A stretch of 64,000 bases of DNA from Diploptera punctata. Taxonomy: Eukaryota > Arthropoda > Insecta > Blattodea > Blaberidae. The notes under the pieces are model-generated. The model had not been told where the DNA came from. It did not search any database and was given only the letters and a program-made list of their open reading frames with translations. The translations under genes were made by a program, and so were the position numbers. The first letter of the stretch is position 1, and each line of letters begins with the position of its first letter. Of this stretch, positions 10,711-21,146 are shown piece by piece. The stretch covers positions 112,501-176,500 of the forward strand of contig JASPKZ010005709.1 in NCBI GenBank assembly GCA_030220185.1, in the 5' to 3' direction.

Positions 10711-11340
10711 GGCCGGGGTCAATGGATTTTTTTAGGATGGAAAAATCCAAGGAGCATGTCCTACGAAGTCCACCGCTGTGGTCTCGAGGTACCGTGTTGC
10801 CTTGTCACGCAGCGGGCCCGGGTTCGATTCCCGGTCGGTACAGGCCCCTGCGTGATTTTTTTTCGGGGTTTTTCATCACCTGTAAGACAAATGTCAGGAA
10901 GCTTAGGGCTCGACGATCCCCGAAAATCATCCGGCCATCATCATCATCATCCTTCACCGGTGTGGAAAGCAACCGGAAGCTACCACACCTATAATTTCCT
11001 AATAAAACTGCAAAGCATAGCATGAAAAAATGCTATGATTGAAGAGAAAGACCTGCCCTCGGGCTGAATTACTATTGATGGATGTCCTACGGAAGAGTCT
11101 TTAAGACTGGTTCCTGAGTCTGAAGAATTTCAGATTCGTAAAAGATATTTAAGCCTGAATGAAAAGACCTCTATGCAAAATGTACGACCACATTATCCAA
11201 GTAATACATTTAGTTGCCTGCTAGATGTCACATTGAGTCGGTATGTTGGCCGCTAACCGGTCATGACATCTGTGAGCAAATTTGCGTAATTAAATTAACT
11301 TAGTCTATTAACTCCTAAAAAACACTGCATTACGCCATTG
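10711..11340 (+). mobile_element. Single-arm SINE C, head truncated, split by SINE D
   Basis: GGCCGGGGTCAATGGATTTT, AGATATTTAAGCCTGAATGA and TTAGTCTATTAACTCC align with one arm of the 4880-6048 palindrome and run up to its centre (TTACGCCATT). No opposite arm is present, so this is one half of an inverted dimer or a longer monomer. Confidence 0.7.
10766..11081 (+). mobile_element. SINE D, tail subtype 1, nested in SINE C
   Basis: Flanked by ATGTCCTACG (10756-10765 and 11082-11091). The head GTCTCGAGGTACCGTGTTGC has an A-box-like start and the B box is GGGTTCGATTCCC. The tail reads CACCGGTGTGGAAAGCAACC ... ACCTGCCCTCGGGC. Confidence 0.9.
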
Positions 11341-11524
11341 TAGTTCACTTAACTCAAGTACCATCATTGACACAATTAATCAACACTGGTCAACATGATT
11401 TTTGTCTCATGAGTACCAATTGTTGTACTTAATGCAGTTTTTTATCGGGTTTTCAAATATGTATTCGGAATTTCTCCATCACCCACAGTTTTTTATTTCA
11501 ATTTCAATTAATGGATGTAAATAA

Positions 11525-11962
11525 CCCCTCAAGGGTCCTCATCTAGGGGATATGTGGATGGCGACTACAAGGTGCCCAAGTTGTGTAAAACATTTCTTCC
11601 ACTAACTTGTGTTTTGCACTCTTCTAACTTTACTATCTAACCTCTCTTGGTTAACTCTTGTTTTTTTCGACCCCGACGCTATTAGGGCATCCGAGGGCTA
11701 GGGAGTCTTTCCTTTCTTCCATTTCTTCTTTCCTTTATTTTCTTTTCTTCTCCACAAAAGCCTGACTAGAGGCTATAAGATGGCAGCTCCATCACTGGTC
11801 TTGCCTTGCTTTGGCCAGCAACCAATCGAAGGGACTATTATTATGCTTTCAAGTCTTATACGGGAAATTCCCGAAAAGATCACTCTGGAGGGAAATTTTT
11901 CTATAGGATCGTAACAGGCCTTGGCCTAATACATGGAAGGAAGAAGAAGAAGAAGAAGAAAA
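11525..11962 (+). mobile_element. Short retroposon borrowing a LINE 3' end
   Basis: Comparison with the uninterrupted relic near 30440-30480 shows an extra 0.44 kb here. It starts CCCCTCAAGGGTCCTCATCT and ends CTATAGGATCGTAACAGGCC ... GAAGAAGAAGAAG, the same tail as LINEs at 24360-25033 and 36720-37142. A SINE using a LINE tail is the likely explanation; a chimaeric LINE fragment is possible. Confidence 0.55.
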
Positions 11963-12274
11963 ATTATTTTTTAATAAATTTTTTTCGTCCATTTGTCCAC
12001 CTTGGCGCAGTGAGCGATGAGCACGGGGAACACTTTCATCAGGAGATTTCAGCTATGGAAAAGAGATATCAAGGCAAATGGAATTCGGATATGCTGGCCG
12101 GTTATTGTTGGACCATCAAGAGGGATGCTCCACAGGCGAAATATAGCAGAAAATGGTCATTTTTTACTTTCTAGGTGAGTCCGAATGTGTTTGAAAATAA
12201 ATGCTTACTTCGTGAATGTTTCTATGAGTAATGGAAAATTTTACATCTTGGAAGTGAGTTACTAGCCCTTCTTC

Positions 12275-12535
12275 TTCGATGGGTATCTCTTTTAGTCTGG
12301 ACCTTCTTCCTATAAACCTCTGGATAAACGATAGAAGACTAAACTGGAACGATCACATAGATAGAATGGAGAACAGTAGATTAGTGAAGAAAGTACGTGA
12401 CTGGACACCTCAGGAGAAAAGGTCATTAGGACAACCACAACTACGATTGAAGGACGTCACCATACCCCGAACCTGTAGTGAATGAACACGCAACAAGCTG
12501 CCAGCTTTCATGCGTAGAGGAAGAAGAAGAAATTA
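12275..12535 (+). mobile_element. LINE 3' fragment with (GAA)n tail
   Basis: RRLNWNDHIDRMENSRLVKK and EKRSLGQPQLRLKD is the GRP-rich end of a non-LTR polyprotein. The tail is GAAGAAGAAGAAATT. Confidence 0.7.
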
Positions 12536-12689
12536 TAAATGCCTGTCTCTCGAAAACCTTGCGTGATGGGAAAAAAACCCGATATCATATTTGAATTCAG
12601 GAGAAAAAATACTATCAGAATCACATATTATTCTTTCTGAGACAAAAAAAAAGTTTATTTTTTGTTGCTCAGTGTTAACAATTTTGTAT

Positions 12690-12970
12690 CTTACAACAGT
12701 TTCTCAAACTGACAGCCACTAACCCCAATGCAAGCATGGCATCAGCTTACAAGATTCTGACGCACCCTGGTGTGTTTCGAATCACATCACAGGCAGCTAC
12801 AATCCTAACAACTAATTCCATTCCCGTCTCCACTAGAGTCCACAAGTAACTTTAGATATCCCCGTAGGAAATAATCAAAGGGAGTCATGCCACTCTTCCC
12901 CTAAGGATCATGTAGCTTACTGTTATGCAGTATTCTCCATTTGCCTATCTGTTCTTTCCTATGAACTTTA
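12690..12970 (-). mobile_element. Transposase C-terminal relic joined to a LINE A scrap
   Basis: Minus strand 12900-12700 reads MTPFDYFLRGYLKLLVDSS, as in the DDE C-terminus of mariner/IS630 elements. Next to it 12970-12903 reads QIGKWRILHNSKLHDP, a piece of LINE A. Confidence 0.6.
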
Positions 12971-13930
12971 ATCTCAAATGGTGTAAGTGATTGGAGACTC
13001 AGGGTTCCGAGATTTCGTATTCGTCACTCCATATGGGGTTCGTGATGGACTAATCGGAACCAGAAGATTTTTCTCGGATTTCTTCCGTTTTCCTCTGCCA
13101 AAAACTTCATTGCACCACGTATATAAAATCAAGTCATACATTTAGTTTCATTTAATTGCGTTCTATTGTTGTCTACAGGCCTGGTCAGCCGCCATCCTTG
13201 TATGCCACAGAACTTCAATTAGAAATCTATATCATCTCATCACTGGAACTGCATTATGCCGGACACAGGTAGAACATTAACAAAAAAAATAATAATATTG
13301 AAATTTGCAAGTACCGTTACAGATACTTTAGCGGTTGACGCATGTGATGTAGCCGCGACAATAAATAATGATTTTGCGGTTCCAATATAAAATGATCGTT
13401 CTACATTTAAAAATCTGCTTAAATTTCTCATCGGTCTGTACAAAATCTGCAACTAATACAACAAGCAGATATGAAAAAAAGTTGTGCTTTTCTCTGGTTA
13501 GATAGGAGAGCAGCAATTTTTCATATTACAATGAAAGCAAGTTATATTTCGCTTGCTAATAACGATGCCAATTATCCCCCCCTCCATTTCTTTCAGTGCT
13601 TTCTTTTGTCTGGCCTTCACGCATCGCTCACTTCTTTTTTTTTATTCCAATGGGTTCAGGCAGCAGGCAATCGTCATAATAAAAATGCAGATAAAAATGT
13701 GAATAGCGGCCAAACCCTTTTGTTTGAATTGTAAAAAAAGAATTAATCTGTTTTTGTGCATGGAAACAAAATAGAAGCGTATTCGTGGAATTGTAAACAA
13801 CGCCATCCGACTCTTGCTCATTGTCGCCTGAACAATGGCTTCCTGGCCGCGTCCCAATCTACAGCCTTTCCGTTACAACCTCTCTCATATGATTAACTAT
13901 TATTACTATTATTATTATTATATTATTATT
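12971..13930. other. No recognised feature
   Basis: Unique-looking AT-rich DNA. Small ORFs on both strands have no recognisable motif. A short (ATT)n lies near 13900-13930. Confidence 0.6.
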
Positions 13931-13934
13931 TAAA

Positions 13935-14745
13935 TTATATTTGATGGAGTAAGCATATAATCAAGAGGACTAAATTATTAATATATAACACAATTGTGAA
14001 GAGTATTTTATTATATGGTGCAGAAACATGGACGTTGAAGCAAAAACACAGAAATATTTTTTTTTCCAAATGCCCCAGGTTGTCTTTCGACATCTGGTGT
14101 TCTCTCCTGGCATGGCGTAGTTGTAACCAACTTCTGAGGTTGGGGCGCCTGGAAGGCGGGGTTACGTTGCCCCGATGATATGATGGGTGATGATGATGAT
14201 AATGGTGCGCCAGGAGAGTCCCTAATCCTAAGCTTAACCTAAGATGAATATGAATGATGATTGCGATGGCCATATGATTTCGAGGACCGTTTGGGCCTTT
14301 TAAAGTTTTCCTGACATTTGTCTTAGAAGTGAGGAAAAACCCCGATAAAAACCTCACCCAGAAAAACTGTCCCGACCGGGGATCGAACCCGGGCCCGCTG
14401 CGTGACAAGGCAGCACGCTACCTCGAGATCACAGCGGTGGACTCAGAAATAAATTATTAGTCAGAGAAATGGACTTTTTAAGAAGATCGGCAAGAAATAG
14501 AATAAAAAATAATACAATAATAGAAATAATGAATGTAGAAAAAACTGGAAAGAACATGTTGAAAGAATGAAAGATGATCGCAATCCAAAAAGTATACTTA
14601 ATTACAAACCAAGAGGAGACAGGAATGTTGGTAGACCGAAAAAGAGATGGATTCAACTTTTTGAATGAGAATCTATGAGACCGGAACAGGTCACATGGGC
14701 TTAATCCGTGATTGTTGATAATGATGATGATGATGATGATGAATG
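13935..14745 (+). mobile_element. LINE 3' fragment with (GAT)n tail, split by SINE D
   Basis: IYNTIVKSILLYGAETWTLK before, and RNPKSILNYKPRGDRNVGRP-like sequence after, the SINE at 14057-14443. It ends in TGATGATGATGATGATGATG. Several stops and shifts. Confidence 0.75.
14057..14443 (-). mobile_element. SINE D, tail subtype 2
   Basis: Exact duplication CAGAAATA (14049-14056, 14444-14451). The head on the right reads, in reverse, ACCTCGAGATCACAGCGGTG and GGGGATCGAACCCGG. The left end is a T-rich tail. Confidence 0.92.
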
Positions 14746-15035
14746 TAGAAAAGGATATTGTACAAGAGAATGAAGAAATCCAACTAAGATGGTATGGACA
14801 TATAATGAGAAGAAGGGCCACAGAAACAAACAAAGAAATATTGAAACGGATGCCTCATAGAAAAGGGAAACGTGGTAGACCAAAGCCAATGTGGATAAAG
14901 GGAATTCAAGACATCATAAAGAAGAGAAATATGATAGAAGCAGACACGCAAGACCGGGAAGTGTGGAAGAAAAAAAAATATATTTTGGTTGAGGATACCT
15001 GTGTAAATAACAGAAACAATCCTGAAAAAATAAAT
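14746..15035 (+). mobile_element. LINE 3' fragment with (TTA)n tail
   Basis: NEEIQLRWYGHIMRRRATET, RKGKRGRPKPMWIKGIQDI. A frameless end runs into AAATTATTATTATTATTG. Immediately downstream lie the duplicated 249-bp units. Confidence 0.7.
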
Positions 15036-15053
15036 TATTATTATTATTGTTAT

Positions 15054-15551
15054 TGTTATGTCAAAAGAATGCCAGAACAAAGATTGCCTAAAATTTTTAT
15101 GGAATAGATCCCAGTAGTGGAAAGGAGGAAGGCCGAAGAAAACTTGGATAGAAGGGGAACAAGCAGCTATGAATATCAGAGAAATGGAGGAAGATCAATG
15201 GATGGACAGAGAGGAATGGCGTTTGGTTTCAGGAAGACGGCGGCAGCTGCCATGATACCGGATGATGATGATTATTATTATTATTATCATTGTTATTGTT
15301 ATTGTTATGTCAAAAGAATGCCAGAACAAAGATTGCCTAAAATTTTTATGGAATAGATCCCAGTAGTGGAAAGGAGGAAGGCCGAAGAAAACTTGGATAG
15401 AAGGGGTACAAGCAGCTATGAATATCAGAGAAATGGAGAAAGATCAATGGATGGACAGAGAGGAATGGCGTTTGGTTTCAGGAAGACGGCGGCAGCTGCC
15501 ATGATACCGTATGATTGTTGTTGTTATTATTATTATTACTATTATTATTAT
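15054..15551 (+). repeat. Tandem duplication of a LINE 3' end (249-bp period, two units)
   Basis: The block starting GTTATGTCAAAAGAATGCCA at 15054 repeats at 15303, almost without change, including KRMPEQRLPKIFME and GMAFGFRKTAAAAMIP. The near identity implies a recent duplication, possibly through the flanking (TTATTG)n/(GAT)n tails. Related single copies: 26585-26783 (minus) and 58780-58970. Confidence 0.9.
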
Positions 15552-15592
15552 TATTATTATTATTATTAGAAGAAGAAGAAGAAGAAGAAGAA
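15524..15592 (+). repeat. (ATT)n followed by (GAA)n
   Basis: Two adjoining triplet runs, typical LINE-tail microsatellites in this window. Confidence 0.9.
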
Positions 15593-15599
15593 GATGGGT

Positions 15600-15955
15600 C
15601 ATCGTTATTAGAAATAGAACAAAGACTAGCTGATGGATGGAGAGTAATTTGCATGCTGAATTTAGTATTATGGATTAAACACATCCTTTACAGAACAAGT
15701 AAATATATTTATAAAGTCATTGTAGATAGTATTATCTTATATGGATCAGAGAACATGGACAATTAAAAGGTGGCAAGCTTGCAAGTTATAAGCAACAGAG
15801 ATGGATTACTGGAGAAGATCATCGCGGAAGTATAGATTAGAAAAAAATTAGAAACGTTGAAATTAGGAAAAAGTATAATAAAAGTTGAAAGAAATGTATT
15901 ACAGACAATTGAAAAAGTGGAAGATAAATGGAAAAGGAAGAAAGAGAAGACCTAG
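15600..15955 (+). mobile_element. LINE relic
   Basis: YKVIVDSIILYGSENMDN, the conserved LYG(S/C)E-T-W region of the post-RT domain, with many stops around it. Confidence 0.65.
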
Positions 15956-16062
15956 GGTCGCGTGCAAATACATTAGTCTCTACTCAAATTACTTCCAATC
16001 ACTGGTGAGCTGACTCACCGTGAGCAAGTGCAAAGATAGAATTAGCTACCCACTAACTGGTC

Positions 16063-16416
16063 ATGCATGACAGTCGTCGTTTTCGTAATATTGGCAAGAA
16101 ATTACCCAGAATTCTCGGCGATAAAACCACTTCCGTTATTTTCGTCTGCTATAGAGGAACGCATTTACGCCTGCGTTCCGCAAATAATACCGTATACAAC
16201 GACGTCTGCGTCGCGCAATATTACGCCGATTCTCCTGTTCTTCCAGTTGAACTCTTTGGTAGACTCTATCAAATTCCTCTTCTCCGCGTATACCGAAAAC
16301 ATGATCGAAATCTTCAAGGTCCGACATCTTGGATAAAGCGGCAAGGTTTCAAACTACATCGGTTACCATCGGTTCCCTTCGGGATTCTCACGATAAGTTT
16401 CTATCTTAAGCTATGA
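16063..16416. other. Unrecognised ORF pair
   Basis: A 117-codon plus ORF overlaps a minus ORF (16327-16136) starting MSDLEDFDHVFGIRGEEEFD and continuing RVYQRVQLEEQENRRNIARR. The minus reading looks more like a protein N-terminus (acidic then basic). It could be the start of a PIF/Harbinger-type protein or chance; no downstream catalytic part is seen. Confidence 0.2.
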
Positions 16417-16544
16417 TCTTAAGTTACCACGTCAGGTAGCTTACAATTATTATCGCATGAATAGATTTCTGAGTAAGCAAACTCGTATTAGGATAAAACT
16501 TTCTCAGCCGAGAACGCCTTTTACGGTCTAATGCGTTCAAAGAT

Positions 16545-16630
16545 TCGACCCCTAAAGACGATTGGATGGACGATGTGAGAAGAAGCATCAGTGAACTGGG
16601 ACTTAGAGATGAGGATGTTTAGAACCACTC
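16545..16630 (+). mobile_element. LINE tail fragment
   Basis: KDDWMDDVRRSISELGLRDE-DV-stop resembles the last residues of a non-LTR polyprotein. Too short for a family assignment. Confidence 0.4.
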
Positions 16631-16708
16631 CAACTGGGGAGGGTGATTTTCTTGAGAGTGACGAAAAACCATTATATTATGATTAAATTCCGAAAAAATA
16701 TTATTATT

Positions 16709-17013
16709 ATATTTGAAGAAAAAAATTATACGCTCAGACCGGGACTTGAACCCGGGACCCTTGGTTCTCTAGCCGTACTGGCTGTAATGTATAATTCCCA
16801 AATATGCCTTCTTAATAAAGGAGCTGCCATTTGCAAGATAGAAGCATGGCTTCATAGCATTTGGTGGACGGGAATTACAATGTATATAGAGAAAGATTTC
16901 CGTTTAGATCGGTACTTGCTCAGGTAGCTCAGTTGGTAGAGCACTTGGTCTAGAGAACCAAGGGTCCCGGGTTCAAGTCCCGGTCTGAGCGTATAATTTT
17001 TCTCTTCAAATAT
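16709..17013. mobile_element. Foldback element T1 with tRNA-like sequence in each terminal repeat
   Basis: Starts ATATTTGAAG and ends CTTCAAATAT. Next to each end lies a tRNA-like sequence whose 3' side faces outward: left 16731-16772 on minus (partial), right 16918-16990 on plus (complete). Same layout as T2 at 25034-25393, but more diverged on the left arm. Confidence 0.8.
16918..16990 (+). tRNA. tRNA-like sequence in T1, not claimed as a working tRNA
   Basis: Folds as a cloverleaf: acceptor GCTCAGG/TCTGAGC, D stem GCTC/GAGC, anticodon stem CTTGGT/ACCAAG with loop CTAGAGA, T stem CCGGG/CCCGG with loop TTCAAGT. The A box TAGCTCAGTTGG and a B box GGTTCAAGTCC are present. The six-pair anticodon stem, or a nine-base loop if five pairs, is abnormal, and the copy sits in a repeat. 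Confidence 0.55.
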
Positions 17014-17042
17014 GATTTATCCATCATTGAGATGTACGAAAT

Positions 17043-17059
17043 CAATAATAATAATAATA

Positions 17060-17128
<69 letters not shown>

Positions 17129-17130
17129 GT
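17043..17130 (+). repeat. (AAT)n/(TTA)n microsatellite
   Basis: About 29 trinucleotide units, switching from AAT to ATT. Followed by a fragment of repeat I. Confidence 0.92.
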
Positions 17131-17190
17131 TATTCACACTTTCCCTCCAGTCGGGCAGACTTCACTTGATCGAGTAATATTTAGGTTACA

Positions 17191-17558
17191 CACTAACATA
17201 GATTGAAGAATCTAATAGAATTCATTTAAAAAAAATATAATTTACACATAAATATATGATTCCAGCCAATGATGGTAAAGATGCTAATGAGCTATAAAGT
17301 AATGAATAAATATATATCTGCTTGCAGACGTTCAGGTGATATCCCCATCCCAAGATTAAGAATATTGCACGAATTAATCTTCTCTCAAAAACAAAATATA
17401 AAAAGAAGACGAAGTTAAACTTCTAAAAGTACAAACCAATAAAAGTAATAAATAATAGCTACAAAAAAAATCCAAAATATTTTATCCGGAAAACTGATTC
17501 TCTAGTTAAAATCATTAAAACACAGATTCATTATCTTTGCTGTATTTCCTAAGTGGAA
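17191..17558. other. No recognised feature
   Basis: AT-rich spacer in Bx intron 2. Confidence 0.6.
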
Positions 17559-17559
17559 C

Positions 17560-17975
17560 ATGGGGCAGCAGTAAAGTTCCTCCAGCGTAGGGCCTACACT
17601 GCTTCCAGCCAGCCATTTCACTTGTTTCCAGCTTTCCCTCTTCCCTTTGCTTGCTCCACTACTGATCGCTTTCTAGTTTTCCTAGGTCGTCCCCTCTTTC
17701 TTACTCCTTGCGGGTTTCAATTTAGTGCAGTCTTCACGATGGCTCCATCTGGTTTTCTCAATATGTGTGGCCTATCCAACTTCACTTTATTTGTTTTATT
17801 TCGTAACATATTGGACATTGGTTGGTTTTTCTCCACAGTTCTTAATTTGATATTATTTCCGCCATCTTATATTTAAAATACGCCTCAGGGATCTGCTTAC
17901 AAAAGTCTGAAACTTTTTATTTCTTGTTTCCGTAAATTTCCATGTTTCGCAACCATAGAGCAGGAGTGATTTTAC
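17560..17975 (-). mobile_element. LINE relic
   Basis: Minus-strand sequence KVKLDRPHILRKPDGAIVKT followed by RKRGRPRKT, the GRPRK motif common to LINE C-termini here, with multiple stops. Confidence 0.55.
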
Positions 17976-17976
17976 A

Positions 17977-18670
17977 TCATCATCATAGTACATTCACGAA
18001 TTTAGGCCATTTGTTGACCTGTTTCGGCCTCAAGAGAAACACCAACCAAAAGTCCTTTCAGTGGACGTCCTGGTCTTCTTCTTCCTGCAGGTTGATATCT
18101 TAACATTTGTTTGGGTATTCTGTGATCTTCCATTCGATGAACATGTTGCATCCATCTTGACTTATAATCAGAAATTTTGTTTTCTAAAGATTTCATGTGT
18201 GGGGGGCACGCCGTAGCGTAGTGGTTAAGGCACTGAGCTACAAGCCGGAGGGTCGAGGGTTCAAGTCCCGTTGGGGTCAGGATTTTTAAACTGACCCAAA
18301 CCCTCTGGCGGCACTATGGCCCTGGGGTCGACTCAGCCTCTAACGGAAATGAGTACCAGACGCTTGTTCTGGGGTAAAGGCGGCCGTCACGCAGGGCTGA
18401 CAACCCGGCTGACATCAAGTGCCGATTGTCTAGAAAAGTGGGAGCCTTAACCTCCTACTACCCCAAAGGCCTCCTGAGGCCTGTTGTGGGATCACTTTAC
18501 CTTTTTAAAGATTTCATGTGTAATTCTTCTAAGATGTCTTCATTTTTTTTGTGATCTAAGTGTGTGTCCTGGATTTTACGTTGTTGTTAAACAGTCTAAG
18601 TTTTGTCTTCAAAGTGACGTTCTTATTTTTCCATATTAGGTAATTGCGCAAATGTTCCATTTGCTATGTT
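17977..18670 (-). mobile_element. LINE 3' end with (GAT)n tail, split by SINE B
   Basis: Minus ORF MKSLENKISDYKSRWMQHVH, RRRPGRPLKGLLVG, with the upstream part KNEDILEELHMKSL beyond the SINE. The tail is ATGATGATG at 17977. A close relative lies at 23655-23790. Confidence 0.75.
18201..18505 (+). mobile_element. 'SINE B', full length
   Basis: Exact 16-bp duplication TAAAGATTTCATGTGT (18185-18200, 18506-18521). The tRNA-like head GCACGCCGTAGCGTAGTGGT has an A box TAGCGTAGTGG and the B box GGTTCAAGTCCC. The body CCCTCTGGCGGCACTATGGC ends CTTTACCTTTT. A 5'-truncated copy is at 20441-20668. Confidence 0.95.
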
Positions 18671-19148
18671 TATAGAACGTTACAATAACAATCACAGCGC
18701 GGTAACAAAGAGTAACAATATTAAAAAAAACAAAACAAAAAATGTTCGTTACTCGGAAACTGCGTAGACTAATAGAATGTTTCAGCAAGTCGAATTTATG
18801 GTTCGTTTTTGCTGGTTTATGGAATATGTGTTTATTTTGTTAATCCTTTAACTAAATATATTTAAATTCCTATGCCAACTTAGTTAAATGTATCGCACTG
18901 CAATGAAAACAAACCATGTAAGTTAATATATACTGCATACAGTATAATTTGGCACAAATTAAATAATTTATTATTCATTTTTTCATTAATTTATTTTAAA
19001 AAATTAATAAATTAAAATCATTTATCTTGTAAGATACATTGCCAATGTTTAAGGATGAATTAAATTTTATGAAATACGTAGACATAAAATGGTATACGTA
19101 CATGAAATCTACATTGCAATTTTTAATGAATTTTTCATTTTATTACGT
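18671..19148. other. No recognised feature
   Basis: AT-rich spacer; no repeat shared elsewhere in the window was noticed. Confidence 0.6.
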
Positions 19149-19149
19149 T

Positions 19150-20225
19150 TAGTATATATTGCATAGCATATGACTCTGTACCCATCAACAAGCTCTGGGT
19201 GACAATGGAGAAGCTTGGAATACCTAAATCTCTCATACATTTTATAAAAATAATGTATGATTGACAAGCAAGAATTAAGATTGGAAATAGAGTATCCTTA
19301 GAATTTCATATAACAAAAGGATTAAGACAAGGATGCGGGATGTCACCAACATTGTTCAAGATATACTTGGAAGATGTATTAATGAAGTGGAATAAGTCAT
19401 GTAGGGGAATGGGAATCAACATTAATGGCCATTTACTGCACAATTTATTATTCGCTGATGACCAGATTATAATAGGACAAGATAAAGAAGATATAGAATA
19501 TATGATAAGAAAGTTGGTCGATGCATTTGAGGTAGGTGGACTGAAGATAAATTATATTAAAACAGAATATATGGTACTCGGAGGAAATTCAGAAGACCTA
19601 CAAATAAATAATATGATAATTAAATGTGTTGAAGAATTTAAATATCTTGGATCTATAATAGATAAATCTGGTACTTGTGAAAAATATATTATTAACAGAG
19701 TAAATTGTGCAAGGAAGGCTATTAGATCCTGAATGGTATTTTATGGAATACAAATTTGACCAGAAAAACAAAAAAAAGAAATTATACAGAAAATAATAGA
19801 AAGTATACTTATATATGGATCAGAAAGCTGGACAATAAATGAAAGGATGCAGAAAGGAATCTTGGCGACAGAAATGGATGGATTACGGAGAAGTATGGGA
19901 ATATCCAGGCTACAACATATTCGAAATACATATATCAGACAAGAAATGGATGCACAAGAAACTGTCATCGATAGGATAACAAAGAGAGCTCTACAGTGGT
20001 ATGGACATGTACAACGGATGCCGGAAGACAGTGGCCTAAACAGGTGTTGGATTGGATGGTACAAGGCAGAAGGAAGAGGGGAGAAGTAGAAGAGCATGGT
20101 ATGAGGGAATATATGATCCCATGATGAAGAGGAGTATGGAAGATGGTCAATGGGAAGATCTCTGGAAAGCAGGAATCAAGGGCAAACTGCTGTAAAGTGG
20201 AAAGTCAGTATTAAGTAAGTATATA
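19150..20225 (+). mobile_element. LINE family B, RT core to 3' end
   Basis: Contains the polymerase catalytic block HNLLFADDQIIIG (FADD variant of YxDD) after GLRQGCGMSPTLFKIYLEDV. Then YLGSIIDKSGTCEKY, LIYGSESWTI and LQWYGHVQRMPEDS. 5'-truncated, with in-frame stops near 19253 and 19730 and a shift near 19760. Ends with AAGTAAGTATAT. Confidence 0.85.
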
Positions 20226-20299
20226 TTGTATATATAATTTACTCCACGCTCTAGTCTCAGGATAGCATCGATGTCTTGTAAGCCATATGCCCATTTACG

Positions 20300-20668
20300 A
20301 TCACAGTCGGGACAATTTTCCTGATTGATTTTTTCGGGTTTTTTTTCCTCACCTGTAAGACAAATGTCGGGAACCTCTACGGAACCCGCAATAATTTCAT
20401 TCTTTCGGAATTCGCTGAAATCGTTCTAGTCAAGTTGGGGTCAAGATTTTTAAATTGACCCAAACCCTCTGGCGGCACTATGGCCCTGGGGTCGACTCAG
20501 CCTCTAACGGAAATGAGTACCAGACACTTGTTCTGGGGGTAAAGGCGGCCGTCACGCAGGGCTGACAACCCGGCTGGCATAAAGTGCCGATTGTCTAGAA
20601 ACAGTGGGAGCCTTAGCCTCCTACTACCCCAAGGGCCTCCGGGCCTGTTGTGGGATCACTTTACTTTA
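20300..20668 (+). mobile_element. SINE D fragment followed by truncated SINE B
   Basis: 20305-20390 contains CACCTGTAAGACAAATGTCG of SINE D. 20441-20668 carries the SINE B body from TGGGGTCAAGATTTTTAAAT to GGGATCACTTTACTTTA, lacking the tRNA head. Confidence 0.75.
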
Positions 20669-20979
20669 GGGTTGTAAGGGGTAGTGACATGTGTATATAA
20701 CCTCTCCTACCCAATTCTCATCCTCACCTTCTCGTGGTACAACCCGTTTTCACAAACGAGGCTCTGAGGACCGAGTCACGGCGGTATAACCGTTCCATCG
20801 GGTACTGAGTAAATGCAGTATCCTAATGTCTGCCCAGAGACTAAAATGTAGCAGCCCTACCACTGGACTACTTAGCGTCGGGCCAGTAACCTGTCCTAAG
20901 GAACTTCAAAACTACTCATTAATTAAATAAAAATAAAACGTAGTTTTATTTGATTTTCATATTTATTATATAATTCAGT

Positions 20980-21010
20980 GACAGCTGTTTCGGTACCGTA
21001 CCTTCTTCAG
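20980..21010 (-). ncRNA. Hammerhead-like motif, F1 left arm
   Basis: Minus strand CTGAAGA, stem II GGTAC/GTACC with the loop deleted, then GAAACAGCTGTC. A degraded copy of the motif described at 52769-52801. Confidence 0.3.
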
Positions 21011-21146
21011 ACATGTTAAAAAATTATGAATTGTGTTCCAACTGATCTAAGCAACAATACAACAATATTTTTAAAAATTTAAATAAATATTGTTGTATTG
21101 TTGCTTAGATCAGTTGGAACACAATTCATAATTTAACATGTCTGAA

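Larger units (their letters stand above)
11340..12690 (+). mobile_element. Relic of element K (GAVSDEHGE protein), interrupted
   Basis: Shares sequence with the fuller element at 29117-30320 and the relic at 30323-30600. A coding remnant at 12004-12174 reads LGAVSDEHGEHFHQEISAME, then KRYQGKWNSDMLAGYCWTIK. The 12540-12690 end (TTGTTGCTCAGTGTTAACAA) matches the terminal repeat at 29120 in reverse. Insertions at 11525-11962 and about 12275-12535 break it. I know this peptide only as a repeat-encoded C-terminus frequent in arthropod genomes and cannot assign a function. Confidence 0.65.

Noticed and set aside
16918..16990. Functional tRNA gene
   Set aside because: Although it folds, its anticodon arm is abnormal and the sequence is part of a repeated foldback element, so it is kept only as tRNA-like.
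17012..17206. Poly-isoleucine ORF
   Set aside because: Translation of an (ATT)n microsatellite; the same applies to poly-Met/Ile and poly-Tyr ORFs near 6533, 15515 and 63417.
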